Source of the DNA: Poriferisodalis sp965221195
GTDB lineage: Bacteria > Actinomycetota > Acidimicrobiia > Acidimicrobiales > Poriferisodalaceae
DNA length: 64,000 nucleotides
Direction: 5' to 3'
Assembly: GCA_965221195.1 (NCBI GenBank)
Contig: OZ244864.1
Coordinates: 1,984,001 to 2,048,000 of the forward strand
Part shown: positions 32,848 to 42,375 of the stretch, piece after piece
Layout: every line of letters begins with the position of its first letter
How positions within the stretch are numbered: the first letter of the stretch is position 1
Notes under the pieces: generated by a model
What the model was told of the DNA's origin: nothing
Seen by the model: only the letters and a program-made list of their open reading frames with translations
The model's database searches: none
Made by a program: the position numbers and the translations under genes

Positions 32848-34411
32848 ATGGTGACGGGTGAACTGAAACGGCAGATCGATGCGGTGTGGAACGACTTCTG
32901 GTCGGGCGGCATCTCGAACCCACTGGAGGTGATGGAGCAGCTCACCTATCTGCTGTTTGTCAAAGCGCTCGACGAGCAGCAGACCTTGGCTCACAATAAG
33001 GCGAACCGCACGGGCCAGCCGATCCCTGCCGACGACGACATCTTCCCCGACGGCGGGCAGTTCCGGCCCGAGGGCCGTGCTGATGCCCGTCCGTACAGCG
33101 ATCTGCGCTGGTCACAGTTCAAGCACCTTCCGGCTGCTGAAATGTTTGATGTCGTTGAGAACTACGTGTTCCCCTTCTTGCAGGCACGGGCCGCCAAGAG
33201 CACCCACGCGCAGCACATGCGCGACGCCCGGCTGACGATCCCCACGGCGACGCTCCTGCAGAAGGCTGTCGATGGGCTAGATGCAGTCGAGATGGCCGAC
33301 CGCGACACCAAAGGCGACGTGTATGAGTACATGCTCTCCAAGATCGCCACCGCCGGCCAAAACGGGCAGTTCCGCACACCGCGGCACATCATTGAACTGA
33401 TGGTTGAGATGACCGCCCCCCAGCCAGACGACACCATCTGCGACCCCGCCAGCGGCACCTGCGGGTTCTTGGTGGGCGCCGGGGAGTACATCCGGCGTGA
33501 GCATCCGAGCGTGCTCACCGATCCCAAGGGGTCGATGCATTTTCACAACAAGATGTTCTCGGGCTACGACTTTGACAACACGATGCTGCGCATCGGATCG
33601 ATGAATATGCAACTCCACGGCGTGCAGAACCCGCGTATCAGCTACCGAGATTCGTTGGCCGAAAGCCACGCCGATGACGCTGAGGCCTACAGTCTGATTC
33701 TCGCCAACCCGCCGTTCGCTGGCTCGCTCGACTATGAGGGCACCGCCAAAGACCTCTTGGCGGTTGCTCGCACCAAAAAGACCGAACTGTTGTTTATTGC
33801 GCTGTTTTTGCGGCTGCTCAAGCCCGGCGGACGAGCGGCGGTGATCGTGCCCGACGGGGTGCTGTTTGGTTCAACTAAGGCGCACAAAGAACTGCGCCGT
33901 ATCTTGGTAGAAGACCACAAGCTCGACGGCATCGTTTCGTTGCCAGGTGGTGTATTTAAGCCGTACGCCGGGGTTTCCACAGCGATCTTGCTGTTTACCA
34001 AAACTAACTCTGGTGGCACCGACCTCGTCTGGTTTTACGACCTTCAGGCTGATGGTTACAGCCTTGACGACAAGCGCACTCCCCTGCTGGACGACGACAA
34101 GCTGGGCACAAAGGTTGAGTTGATTGCGGGGGGGGGGGGGGGGGCATTCCAAGAACAACCTGCCCGATGCACTCGCTCGTTGGAAGCAGCGTGACGGATC
34201 TGAGTTAGAGCGCTCTCGCACCGATCAATCGTTCTGCGTTCCCAAGGTTGACATAGCCGCCAACGATTACGACCTCAGCATCAACCGCTACAAGGAGATC
34301 GTCTACGACGAAATCGAGTACGAACCGCCGACTGTGATCCTCGACGAGCTTGCCGATCTCGAACGGGAGATCCTGGCAGGTATCGACGATCTAAAGGCAA
34401 CCTTAGGATGA
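32848..34411 (+). CDS. hsdM: type I restriction-modification methyltransferase subunit, with poly-G frameshift
   Basis: N6-adenine methyltransferase subunit of a type I system. It has an N-terminal helical domain, DPASGTCGFLVGAGEY (motif I, near residue 199) and ILANPPFAGS (motif IV, near 287). As read, the frame from ATG 32848 ends at 34194 after a tract of 17 G (34128-34144), and the last ~15 residues are nonsense. The true C-terminus continues in another frame from 34145 to 34411 (NNLPDALARWKQ, CVPKVDIAANDYDLSINRYK, a typical HsdM tail). With 16 (or 13, 19) G the two join. So the gene looks switched off by slippage, unless the tract length is an assembly error. First gene of the hsd operon. 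Confidence 0.9.
34128..34144 (+). repeat. 17-nt poly-G tract inside hsdM
   Basis: Seventeen consecutive G. One base too many (or two too few) for hsdM to stay in frame. A classic substrate for slipped-strand mispairing. Confidence 0.95.
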
Positions 34412-35373
34412 GGGGACAATTGAGACTCGTCATCGATCGAGCGTTCGATGAACTCTGGCAGCCACTTACGAATCACGATGACTGCCCTGCGAGTGTTTTT
34501 GGTGAGGTTTTTACTGGCTTGCGCCCATTCCTTCGTGAACCTGAACCGGAGTTCGTAAAAGAAGAAGACAACGGCCCAATTCGCAACAAAGCCACCAACT
34601 TCGACGATCAAGCCTTATGTGCAATGAGTGACCCGAAGACCGCCGAAATTCTGCTGAAAAACTTATCAAAGGAGAGTTTCATATCGGAAAATGACACCCG
34701 CCGAGCCGCCAGTAGCACTTGGGAGATTCTTGTCGATATCGCAACCGAAGATCTTGCGAAAGAATACGTGAGCCTTCTTAAGAATTTTATTGAACGTTAT
34801 AACTTGCGCTACTATGTTGGCGAGAATGCCCAACTCTGGATTTCTTTTTCTGGACTTGCTACATCGCTGTTCGGCCAACTCCGCTTTATAGCGCAGGGTC
34901 ATCCTCATCTTCTACAACAGCTTAACGAATTCGAACAGACATTAGCTGAATGCCTGAATCAACCTTCAGAGAATCGAATCAAGACCTCGATCCAAAAACA
35001 AACGAACCTGCTGGAAGCCTTCGGTTCACAAAACGGCCTCATTTCTGGCAACACGCTCGGGGCTATGCTCGATCAGGCAAATAACTGGCCGCACACCAGT
35101 CTTTGCGATGCCGCGAAAAATTTATACAAGTTTGCGTCTGATTATCCAGGTATTCGTCACGGAGGTAACTTTGACTCATCTAATCGCGCACTGGACCTGC
35201 GTGATCTCAGCAGCGTCACGCTTTCACTCGTCGGACTCGCCGCGTACATGGCTGACGGTTTTGAGGAGCAAGTTGCCTCCGCCATACAGGGTGACCTTCT
35301 TCCAACCGTCACTCTTAGCAGTGTTGCAACGCCTTCGCCTCCAACATGTAGAGACAAGACGAACCAACTATGA
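34408..35373 (+). CDS. unknown protein between hsdM and hsdS
   Basis: 321 residues, starting in an ATGA overlap with the end of hsdM and ending in an ATGA overlap with hsdS, so it is an integral part of the operon. It is mostly helical. The segment GIRHGGNFDSSNRALDLRDL, followed by a helix, resembles the C-terminal part of abortive-infection (Abi_C-like) proteins, but this is a weak match. Base composition is visibly more AT-rich than neighbours, so it was probably acquired separately. Anti-restriction control or an added defence activity are possible roles. Confidence 0.6.
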   Translation: MRGQLRLVIDRAFDELWQPLTNHDDCPASVFGEVFTGLRPFLREPEPEFVKEEDNGPIRNKATNFDDQALCAMSDPKTAEILLKNLSKESFISENDTRRAASSTWEILVDIATEDLAKEYVSLLKNFIERYNLRYYVGENAQLWISFSGLATSLFGQLRFIAQGHPHLLQQLNEFEQTLAECLNQPSENRIKTSIQKQTNLLEAFGSQNGLISGNTLGAMLDQANNWPHTSLCDAAKNLYKFASDYPGIRHGGNFDSSNRALDLRDLSSVTLSLVGLAAYMADGFEEQVASAIQGDLLPTVTLSSVATPSPPTCRDKTNQL

Positions 35374-36557
35374 CAGGATTTTCTGGGTTCGAAGAAATGA
35401 CAGATGACGTGAAGTGGCCCATAGTGCCCGTTCGAGATGTAGCCACCGCAGAAAGGAATGCAGTTTCAGCGGATCAGGTCCACGGAGATGAGTTGTACGT
35501 TGGATTGGAGAATGTGACTAGTGACGGAGTCTTCGAAAACGTGGTAGTTGCAAGCAAGGCAAACTTGAAGAGTAACAAATTCGCGTTTACGGAGGATCAT
35601 GTGCTCTACGGCAAGCTACGCCCGTACCTCGCCAAAATAGCCGCACCTGACTTCGCTGGCATCTGCAGCACCGACATACTCCCTATTAGGCCAAGTACCA
35701 GACTTGACCGCCGCTACCTGCTGTATTTTCTGCGAACACCGATGATGGTTGCCCGTGCGGCGAGCAATGCCGTGGGGATAAATCTTCCCCGACTGAACCC
35801 GAAGACATTGGAGTCATTCGAGATTCCGTTGCCGCCGATTGGGGAGCAGAGGCGGATTGCGGCGATATTGGATGCGGCTGATGCTCTCCGAGCGAAGCGT
35901 CGTCAAACTCTCGCCAAGCTCGACGATCTGACGCAATCAATCTTCCACGAACAGTTCATTCGTGCGAACGGGTGGCCGGGTTCGTTGGACACGACACTTG
36001 GTGAGATAGCGGAGATTGTATCAGGCTCGACACCCAAAACCGGTGTCGAGCGTTACTGGAACGGTGATGTCTGGTGGGCGACACCGAAGGACCTAAGTGA
36101 AATCACGAGTCCGTATATCGATGCTACTGAGCGCACGCTGTCTGAGGCTGGCCTCCAGAGCTGCTCTGCCTCCGTCTTGCCTGCCCATTCCGTCCTCTTG
36201 AGTTCGCGGGCCCCAATCGGATACGTAGCTATCAATACTACCCCCATGGCCACCAACCAAGGATTCAAGAATTTCGTCCTTGATTCGAAGTGTGTCGATC
36301 CTAGGTTTCTCTATTCTTGGTTGCGTTTCCACCGTCCACAGCTGCAGGCAATGGGAAGTGGTGCGACCTTCAAAGAGATATCCAAGAGAACCGTCTCTTC
36401 GGTACCGATTCGCTTGCCGACAATCGAGAAACAACGTGAATTTGGCGAGGTGTTTGACAAGGCCGAGGCGCTGCGAATCACAGCGGAACATGAATTGACG
36501 ATGCATGACACGTTGTTTGCTTCACTACAGCAGCGGGCGTTTCGGGGGGAACTGTGA
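35370..36557 (+). CDS. hsdS: type I restriction-modification specificity subunit
   Basis: 395 residues with two target-recognition domains. The first spans about 15-150 and is followed by the conserved coiled region LPPIGEQRRIAAILDAADAL. The second spans about 205-370 (GEIAEIVSGSTPKTG, WWATPKDLSEI) and is followed by IRLPTIEKQREFGEVFDKAE. Each domain reads one half of a bipartite DNA target. It overlaps the preceding gene and hsdR by 4 nt each. No homopolymer or inverted repeat suited to shuffling was seen in it. Confidence 0.93.
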   Translation: MTGFSGFEEMTDDVKWPIVPVRDVATAERNAVSADQVHGDELYVGLENVTSDGVFENVVVASKANLKSNKFAFTEDHVLYGKLRPYLAKIAAPDFAGICSTDILPIRPSTRLDRRYLLYFLRTPMMVARAASNAVGINLPRLNPKTLESFEIPLPPIGEQRRIAAILDAADALRAKRRQTLAKLDDLTQSIFHEQFIRANGWPGSLDTTLGEIAEIVSGSTPKTGVERYWNGDVWWATPKDLSEITSPYIDATERTLSEAGLQSCSASVLPAHSVLLSSRAPIGYVAINTTPMATNQGFKNFVLDSKCVDPRFLYSWLRFHRPQLQAMGSGATFKEISKRTVSSVPIRLPTIEKQREFGEVFDKAEALRITAEHELTMHDTLFASLQQRAFRGEL

Positions 36558-39500
36558 GCGGGTCGCAGTTCTCGTTTCTCGAAGCTGAGTTTCAGCCGCA
36601 GTTCGGTGCAGCGGCTCGGGCTGAGGGCTACACCCTGTCCGACCCCGGCGCAGCGGTGATCTATGCACGCAAATGCCTGGAGTCAGCCGTCACATGGATG
36701 TACCAGCACGACCCGTCGCTGCCTGCGCCGTACGATGACACGCTCGGTGCACGGCTGAACAACCCAGCTTTCCAAGCACTCGAAGATGGTCGCATTTTTG
36801 AGGCGGCACGCAAGGTTCAGCGAGCCGGCAACCGTGCAGCACACGAATCGAAAGCGCCGTCGAAGCTCGAAGCGGTCGAGGTCGTCTCGGCGCTGTTCGG
36901 GTTCTGTCTGTGGTTCGCATTCACCTACGGGCGCGCATCGAAGCCTGATCCGTCGCAGCGGTTCAACCCGCACCTGCTGCTCGACGCGGGTGAAGCCGAG
37001 CGGGCCTCGCTGCGCCAGCGCCAAGAACTCGAGCAACGTCTTGAGCGCGAGTCTGCCGAGCTTGCCACTGCTCAGCAGCGACTGGCCGAATCGACACGCA
37101 GCGCTGAAGAACTACACACCGAGCTGGCGAATCTGCGGGCAGAGGTGGCCGCTGCCAAGAAGCAGGCAGCCGAGACCGTCCCGCCCGACGCGTTCGACTG
37201 GTCTGAAGCCGAAACTCGCAAGTTCAAGATCGATGCGCTGCTGGCCGAAGCCGGTTGGACCGATCTCGCCGAAGGCCGCGACACCGAATACGAAGTGCAT
37301 GGCATGCCGTCGGAGTCGGGCGTTGGCTACGTCGACTATGTGCTGTGGGGTGCCGATGGCAAACCGCTCGCCGTGATAGAGGCCAAGAAAGCCTTAGCCG
37401 ATCCGAAGATCGGCACCCAACAAGCCAAGCTGTATGCCGATTGTTTAGAAACCGAGACCGGCCAACGGCCAGTCATCTACGCCAGCAACGGTTATGAGCA
37501 TTGGCTGTGGGACGACACCCAGTATCCACCTCGCCAAGTGCAAGGGTTCTGCACCCGCGACGAACTGGCTTTGCTCATTGCGCGGCGTACGGCTCGCATG
37601 TCGCTGGCGTCGCTGGACGTAGACGGGCAGATCGTTGACCGTCACTATCAGCGGCGAGCGATCAGCGCCATCGCCGAGCACTTCGAGCACGCCAACCAGC
37701 GCAAGGCACTGCTGGTGATGGCCACCGGCGCAGGCAAAACCCGCACGGTGATTGCTTTGACGGATCTCTTGATGCGAGCCGGATGGGTGAAGCGGGTGCT
37801 GTTTTTGGCGGATCGCACAGCGCTCGTACACCAAGCCGCACACGCCTTCAAGACGCACCTACCCAATGCGGCACCGGTGAACTTGGTGACCGAACCCAAC
37901 GTAGACGGACGAGTGTATGTATCTACCTATCAGACGATGGTCGGCAAGATCGACGAGTATCGGCGCAACGGCATTCGCCGGTTCGGTGTGGGGTATTTCG
38001 ACTTGGTGGTTATCGATGAAGCGCACCGGTCGGTGTATCGCAAATACCGGGGCATCTTCGACTATTTCGACTCGTTGCTGGTGGGCCTCACTGCGACCCC
38101 CAAAGACGAGGTCGACAAGAACACCTACGACTTGTTTGATCTTGAGACTGGCGTGCCCACCGACGCGTATTCACTTGAAGATGCCATTGGTGACGACTAT
38201 TTGGTGCCGCCTCGGGGCGTGTCGGTTGAACTCAAGTTCGTGCGTGAAGGCATCAGATACGACGAACTCTCCGATGACGAGAAAGACACTTGGGACGAAC
38301 TCGACTGGGGCGAAGATGATGAGGGCGATCCCCTAGCGCCGCCAGAGGCCGTTGATGCCGCCGAACTCAACAAATGGTTGTTCAACCGCGACACCGTCGA
38401 CCGGGTGCTCGAATACCTGATGGTCGAGGGCATTAAGGTAGCTGGTGGCGACCGGCTCGCCAAGACGATCATTTTCGCCAAAAATCAAAAGCACGCCGAG
38501 TTCATAAAAGAACGCTTCGATGCCAACTATCCAGCCCTCGATGCTGGCAATTTCGCGCGGGTTATCACCCATCAGACGAGCTACGCCCAGAGCCTGATCG
38601 ACGATTTTTCCAACAAAACCAGGTCGCCGCATATCGCTATCAGCGTTGACATGCTCGACACCGGCATAGATGTGCCCGAGGTCGCCAACTTGGTGTTTTT
38701 CAAGCCGGTGCATTCCAAGACCAAGTTCTGGCAAATGTTGGGCCGCGGCACCCGACTGTGCGCCGACTTGTTCGGCCCCGGTGAGCGCAAGACTCACTTC
38801 AACGTGCTTGACTTCTGCGGGAACCTCGAGCATTTCAACCAGCCACTGGCGCCAGCAAAGACATCGAGCGGACGTTCGCTCAGCGAGATTTTGTTCTCGA
38901 CCCGTCTGGAATTGTTGAGCACACTCGACGCGCTGGCGGGCTTCGGCGATGAGCGAGTGGAGGTTGCGGCGACGCTGCAACAGGCCGTGGCGTCGATGAA
39001 CCCCGACAACTTCTTAGTGCGCCCGCACTTGGAGCTAGTTGAGCGGTTCAGTGCGCCAGAAGCGTGGGAAACAGTATCGCTGGCGGACTTGGCCGAACTC
39101 AACGAGCGGGTGGCCAGCCTTGCTGACCAGCTCAACGCCGACCACGAAGACGCCAAATGCTTCGACGTGGTGATGCTGAATGCGCAGTTGGGTCTGCTGC
39201 GAAGCGAGCCCAAGCCGTTTGAGCGACAGCGGCAGCGAGTCATGCGCGTGGCATCCGCCTTGGCCGACTTGGGCACATCCATTCCCGTGGTGGCTCAGCA
39301 ACAAGAACTGATCGCAGACATACAGACCGACGAGTGGTGGACCGATGTCACCTATCCGATGCTCGAAGATGCCCGCAAGCGATTGCGGAACCTCACTCAG
39401 CTCATCGTTCGTGCCGACAAAAAGGTTCTCTACAGCGACTTCGCCGATGAGTTCGGCGGTGCCAGTGTGATTGACCTGCCCGGCGGTGGCAAGCCGGGCG

Positions 39501-40003
39501 GCAGTCACGATGTTGCCGATGACAGCAGTGATGAGTTCGCACAGTTCCGCCGCAAGGCGCAGCATTTCTTGAAGGAGAACCTTGCCGAAGGTGTCGTAGC
39601 CAAAGTTCGCAGCGGCGAGCCGCTCACCCAGCACGACATGGATGAACTCCAGCGAGTGCTGGTGGCCGCCGGCATCGGCGACGACTCAACGTTCGCCAAG
39701 GCATCACGGCGGGCTGGCAGCTTTGGGTTGTTTGTCCGCTCGCTGGTGGGGCTCGACCGAGCCGCTGCCAAGCGCGCCTTTGCCAAGTTCCTCAACGACA
39801 AGCGCTACAGCGTCAACCAGATCCGCTTCGTGGAGCTGGTGATCGATTACCTCACCGAACATGGCACCGTAGAGCAACACCGCGTCTACGAATCGCCGTT
39901 CATCAGCGTCGCCCCACAAGGACCCGACGCCATCTTCGTATCCGACGACCTCGAAGAGTTCTTCAAAATCGTCGACCAATTCCACAAAACCGCCGCTGTT
40001 TAG
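36554..40003 (+). CDS. hsdR: type I restriction endonuclease R subunit (EcoEI-like)
   Basis: 1,149 residues. An N-terminal DUF4145-like domain (about 20-120), a coiled coil (about 155-215), the PD-(D/E)xK nuclease (GYVDYVLWG, VIEAKKALAD near 270-280), an SF2 translocase with Walker A MATGAGKTRTVIAL near 390 and DEAH (VVIDEAHRS) near 487, motif VI region MLGRGTRLC, and a C-terminal helical EcoEI-R-type domain. It cuts unmethylated DNA after translocation. GTG 36554 overlaps hsdS by 4 nt. If HsdM is switched off no active R2M2S complex is expected, which would prevent self-damage. Confidence 0.95.
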   Translation: MSGSQFSFLEAEFQPQFGAAARAEGYTLSDPGAAVIYARKCLESAVTWMYQHDPSLPAPYDDTLGARLNNPAFQALEDGRIFEAARKVQRAGNRAAHESKAPSKLEAVEVVSALFGFCLWFAFTYGRASKPDPSQRFNPHLLLDAGEAERASLRQRQELEQRLERESAELATAQQRLAESTRSAEELHTELANLRAEVAAAKKQAAETVPPDAFDWSEAETRKFKIDALLAEAGWTDLAEGRDTEYEVHGMPSESGVGYVDYVLWGADGKPLAVIEAKKALADPKIGTQQAKLYADCLETETGQRPVIYASNGYEHWLWDDTQYPPRQVQGFCTRDELALLIARRTARMSLASLDVDGQIVDRHYQRRAISAIAEHFEHANQRKALLVMATGAGKTRTVIALTDLLMRAGWVKRVLFLADRTALVHQAAHAFKTHLPNAAPVNLVTEPNVDGRVYVSTYQTMVGKIDEYRRNGIRRFGVGYFDLVVIDEAHRSVYRKYRGIFDYFDSLLVGLTATPKDEVDKNTYDLFDLETGVPTDAYSLEDAIGDDYLVPPRGVSVELKFVREGIRYDELSDDEKDTWDELDWGEDDEGDPLAPPEAVDAAELNKWLFNRDTVDRVLEYLMVEGIKVAGGDRLAKTIIFAKNQKHAEFIKERFDANYPALDAGNFARVITHQTSYAQSLIDDFSNKTRSPHIAISVDMLDTGIDVPEVANLVFFKPVHSKTKFWQMLGRGTRLCADLFGPGERKTHFNVLDFCGNLEHFNQPLAPAKTSSGRSLSEILFSTRLELLSTLDALAGFGDERVEVAATLQQAVASMNPDNFLVRPHLELVERFSAPEAWETVSLADLAELNERVASLADQLNADHEDAKCFDVVMLNAQLGLLRSEPKPFERQRQRVMRVASALADLGTSIPVVAQQQELIADIQTDEWWTDVTYPMLEDARKRLRNLTQLIVRADKKVLYSDFADEFGGASVIDLPGGGKPGGSHDVADDSSDEFAQFRRKAQHFLKENLAEGVVAKVRSGEPLTQHDMDELQRVLVAAGIGDDSTFAKASRRAGSFGLFVRSLVGLDRAAAKRAFAKFLNDKRYSVNQIRFVELVIDYLTEHGTVEQHRVYESPFISVAPQGPDAIFVSDDLEEFFKIVDQFHKTAAV

Positions 40004-40206
40004 GCCATCATTGAGGCAGGAAGGCCGCTGCCCATGACCACACAACGCACCGTCGAACACCCCCCAGCACCAGCTTGTCAGGCGCGTCAACCAGCACCCC
40101 CGTCACCGTTGTCTGCGGTAACCACAACCGCACCGACATAACATCACAACACACCAAGGCCCTCCTAGGTGTAATGTTCATTGAGGTTGTTGACGCGGCT
40201 GGCGGG

Positions 40207-40266
40207 TGTGTTGCAGATGGCCGAGTAGCCTAAATGCCCCAAGTGGTCAAGCACCCACGACGATGC
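40207..40266. repeat. 60-bp direct repeat, copy 1 (partial PLP gene)
   Basis: Matches 42785-42845 with about three differences. On the minus strand both encode SSWVLDHLGH and SAICNT, an internal part of the PLP-dependent enzyme gene. The two copies flank the DUF5131-tcmP pair. Confidence 0.85.
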
Positions 40267-40389
40267 CACAAGCGCGAGGCTGTGCCAAACGGCTACCGTT
40301 GGTTCGATCAATGGAACGACAACACGATCTTTGAGCGCAGCGACTGGCTCGCTGAGCAGATCTGCACAATCTGGAAACGCACAGACTGA
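40267..40389 (+). pseudogene. 3' fragment of an unknown gene
   Basis: A 40-codon open stretch without a start, encoding YRWFDQWNDNTIFERSDWLA and ending CTIWKRTD before TGA. Composition is clearly protein-like (a C-terminal helical segment, reminiscent of DUF4268-type tails). It begins exactly where the PLP-gene duplication ends. Confidence 0.45.
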
Positions 40390-40485
40390 ACTCAGCTAGC
40401 AGCCCGCCGACATCTTGCGGCACAGCCCGAACCGGCATGTCTAATTCGGCTTCGCACTGTCACAGCCTTGCTCTACTCTTGAGGC

Positions 40486-41232
40486 ATGGCCGATAAGTCA
40501 GCCATCGAGTGGACCGAAGCGACATGGAACCCGACCACGGGCTGCGATCGCACCTCGCCGGGCTGTGACAACTGCTATGCGCTCGCTCTGTCGAAGCGGT
40601 TGAAGGCGATGGGTTCGCCCAAGTACCAGAACGACGGCGACCTAGCGACGAGCGGGCCGGGCTTCAGGCTGACCCTCCATCCTTCGTCGCTTGACGTGCC
40701 GAAGCGATGGAATGCTCCCCGCCTTGTCTTTGTGAACTCAATGAGCGACCTTTTTCACGAGGACGTGCCTGTCGAGTTCATCGCGCAGGTCTTCGCCGTG
40801 ATCCGCCAGACACCTCAGCACACCTACCAAGTGCTCACCAAGCGGGCGCAGCGCTTGAGCCGAATCGCCGGCGATCTGGACTGGCCGTCGAATCTGTGGA
40901 TGGGCGTGAGCGTGGAGACTCGCCGATACGCGTTCCGCGTCAATCATTTGCGCAAAGTGCCCGCTGCTGTCAGATTCGTCAGTGCCGAGCCGTTGCTCGG
41001 CCCGCTGGGCGACCTGAATCTCGACGGTATCCACTGGGTGATTGCGGGCGGCGAGTCCGGCATCAACGCACGGCCCATGGAACTTGACTGGGCCACAGAA
41101 CTCCGCGACACCTGCACCTCCGCCGGCGTGTCGTTCTTCTTCAAACAGTGGGGCGGTAGGACACCCAAGGCCGGTGGGCGCGAACTCGAAGGTGAGTACT
41201 GGGACGAGGTGCCGCTCAGGTTGGCGAGCTAG
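40486..41232 (+). CDS. DUF5131 (phage Gp37/Gp68-like) three-Cys protein
   Basis: 248 residues. It begins SAIEWTEATWNPTTGCDRTS and carries three cysteines in GCDRTSPGCDNCYA (about 19-31), the three-Cys motif that gives the partner its name and that probably holds a metal or Fe-S cluster in a radical-SAM-like fold. Further family motifs: FVNSMSDLFHEDVP, TYQVLTKRAQRL, NLWMGVSVE, SAEPLLGPL, WVIAGGESG and FFKQWGG. The tcmP gene follows after 4 nt. The pair is common on phages and in islands; the biochemical role is not established to my knowledge. Confidence 0.9.
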   Translation: MADKSAIEWTEATWNPTTGCDRTSPGCDNCYALALSKRLKAMGSPKYQNDGDLATSGPGFRLTLHPSSLDVPKRWNAPRLVFVNSMSDLFHEDVPVEFIAQVFAVIRQTPQHTYQVLTKRAQRLSRIAGDLDWPSNLWMGVSVETRRYAFRVNHLRKVPAAVRFVSAEPLLGPLGDLNLDGIHWVIAGGESGINARPMELDWATELRDTCTSAGVSFFFKQWGGRTPKAGGRELEGEYWDEVPLRLAS

Positions 41233-41236
41233 GCCT

Positions 41237-42313
41237 GTGGCGGTTCCAACCGGAATTCTCTGGGAGCGCGATTCCCACACCGCTGCGAAGCACACACTGC
41301 TGCGCCGCTACTTGGAAGCTTGGTTTCCGATCATGGCCAAGCAGTTCATACACGAGGGAATCACCTTCCTTGACGGCTTTGCCGGGCCCGGCGAGTACAC
41401 GAACGACCACGAGAGTTCGCCCACGATCGCCATGAACCAAGCGATGCGAGATGGGGTGACGCGATGGGGCACCCGAACACGGCTCGTGTTCATCGAGGCC
41501 CACGCCAAGCGCGCCGAGCATCTGCGAGAGCATCTCGATGCACGCTTTCCGCCGTCGATCAGGCCGCCCGGTCTGGTTGCCCAAGTGCATCCTGGCGAGT
41601 GCGCTGCTGTCTATGAACGGGCCATCGCTGACATCGACGGTTGGACGGGTCCAGTGTTTGCGAACCTCGACGGCTGGGGTGCCGACACCGACTACGAGAT
41701 CGTGCAGCGCATCGCGGCCCACCCGTCTTCGGAGGTGCCTGTCACCTTTCAGGATCAGTTCTTCGTCCGTTTCGCCGACGGCGACCAAGAAGCGGGCGAG
41801 CGTGTGTTCGGACATGCCGACTGGCGAAGTGTCGGCGGGTTGCCCACCGCTGAGAAAAAGCCGTTCCTGCTCAACCAGTACCGAAGCGGCCTCCATGCCG
41901 CGGGCTTCGACTATGTGCTGATCTTCGAGATGATCGATGAAGGTGGACACTCCCTGCATCAGTTCTTCGGTACCAAGAGCGATGTCGCCGTTGGCAAGTT
42001 CAAGGACGGGCTGTGGGAAGTCGACGGCATATCTGGCCAGAGCTTCCGAGATCCACGAGACCCCGATCAGATGGCTTTCGACTTTCTCGAGCCGGACTTC
42101 ACAAGATTGGACGATCAGATATTGAAGCTGCTGGACGACGGCGACCGCAGCATGGCCGATCTCTGCCGCCATTCCCTGCTTGAGACGATCTACAAGGAGA
42201 CTCACGTCAAGCCGAGAGTTGACGCGCTTGTAACCAAAGGGAAGCTAGAGCAAGTCAGCGCAAGTCAGTCATACGAAAAACGCGTCTTTCGTCGAGCGCA
42301 GCAGTTGTTCTGA
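41237..42313 (+). CDS. tcmP: three-Cys-motif partner protein TcmP
   Basis: 358 residues from GTG 41237. Family features are HTAAKHTLLRRYLEAW near the N-terminus and FLDGFAGPGEY, a motif-I-like loop of a methyltransferase fold, plus FIEAHAKRAEHL and a C-terminal helical domain. It is always found with a three-Cys protein such as the DUF5131 gene 4 nt upstream, which supports the assignment. Role unknown; presumed to modify a nucleic acid or to act in phage-host conflict. Confidence 0.9.
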   Translation: MAVPTGILWERDSHTAAKHTLLRRYLEAWFPIMAKQFIHEGITFLDGFAGPGEYTNDHESSPTIAMNQAMRDGVTRWGTRTRLVFIEAHAKRAEHLREHLDARFPPSIRPPGLVAQVHPGECAAVYERAIADIDGWTGPVFANLDGWGADTDYEIVQRIAAHPSSEVPVTFQDQFFVRFADGDQEAGERVFGHADWRSVGGLPTAEKKPFLLNQYRSGLHAAGFDYVLIFEMIDEGGHSLHQFFGTKSDVAVGKFKDGLWEVDGISGQSFRDPRDPDQMAFDFLEPDFTRLDDQILKLLDDGDRSMADLCRHSLLETIYKETHVKPRVDALVTKGKLEQVSASQSYEKRVFRRAQQLF

Positions 42314-42375
42314 TCTGATATCCACAGGCCAGTGGCAGGCAACACCGCCGTCGCGACGGGTTGCTGGCTTTGGGT

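Larger units (their letters stand above)
40004..40485. other. gap with gene remnants
   Basis: 482 bases between hsdR and the DUF5131 gene. It contains a 60-bp copy of part of the downstream PLP-enzyme gene (40207-40266) followed at once by the 3' remnant of an unrelated gene (40267-40389). The piece 40034-40141 has a short Thr/Pro-rich frame that I do not count as a gene. Nothing else is recognised. Confidence 0.6.

Noticed and set aside
40034..40141. A 35-codon Thr/Pro-rich frame after hsdR with a fair ribosome-binding site
   Set aside because: Low complexity, no homology, and in a region of gene debris.
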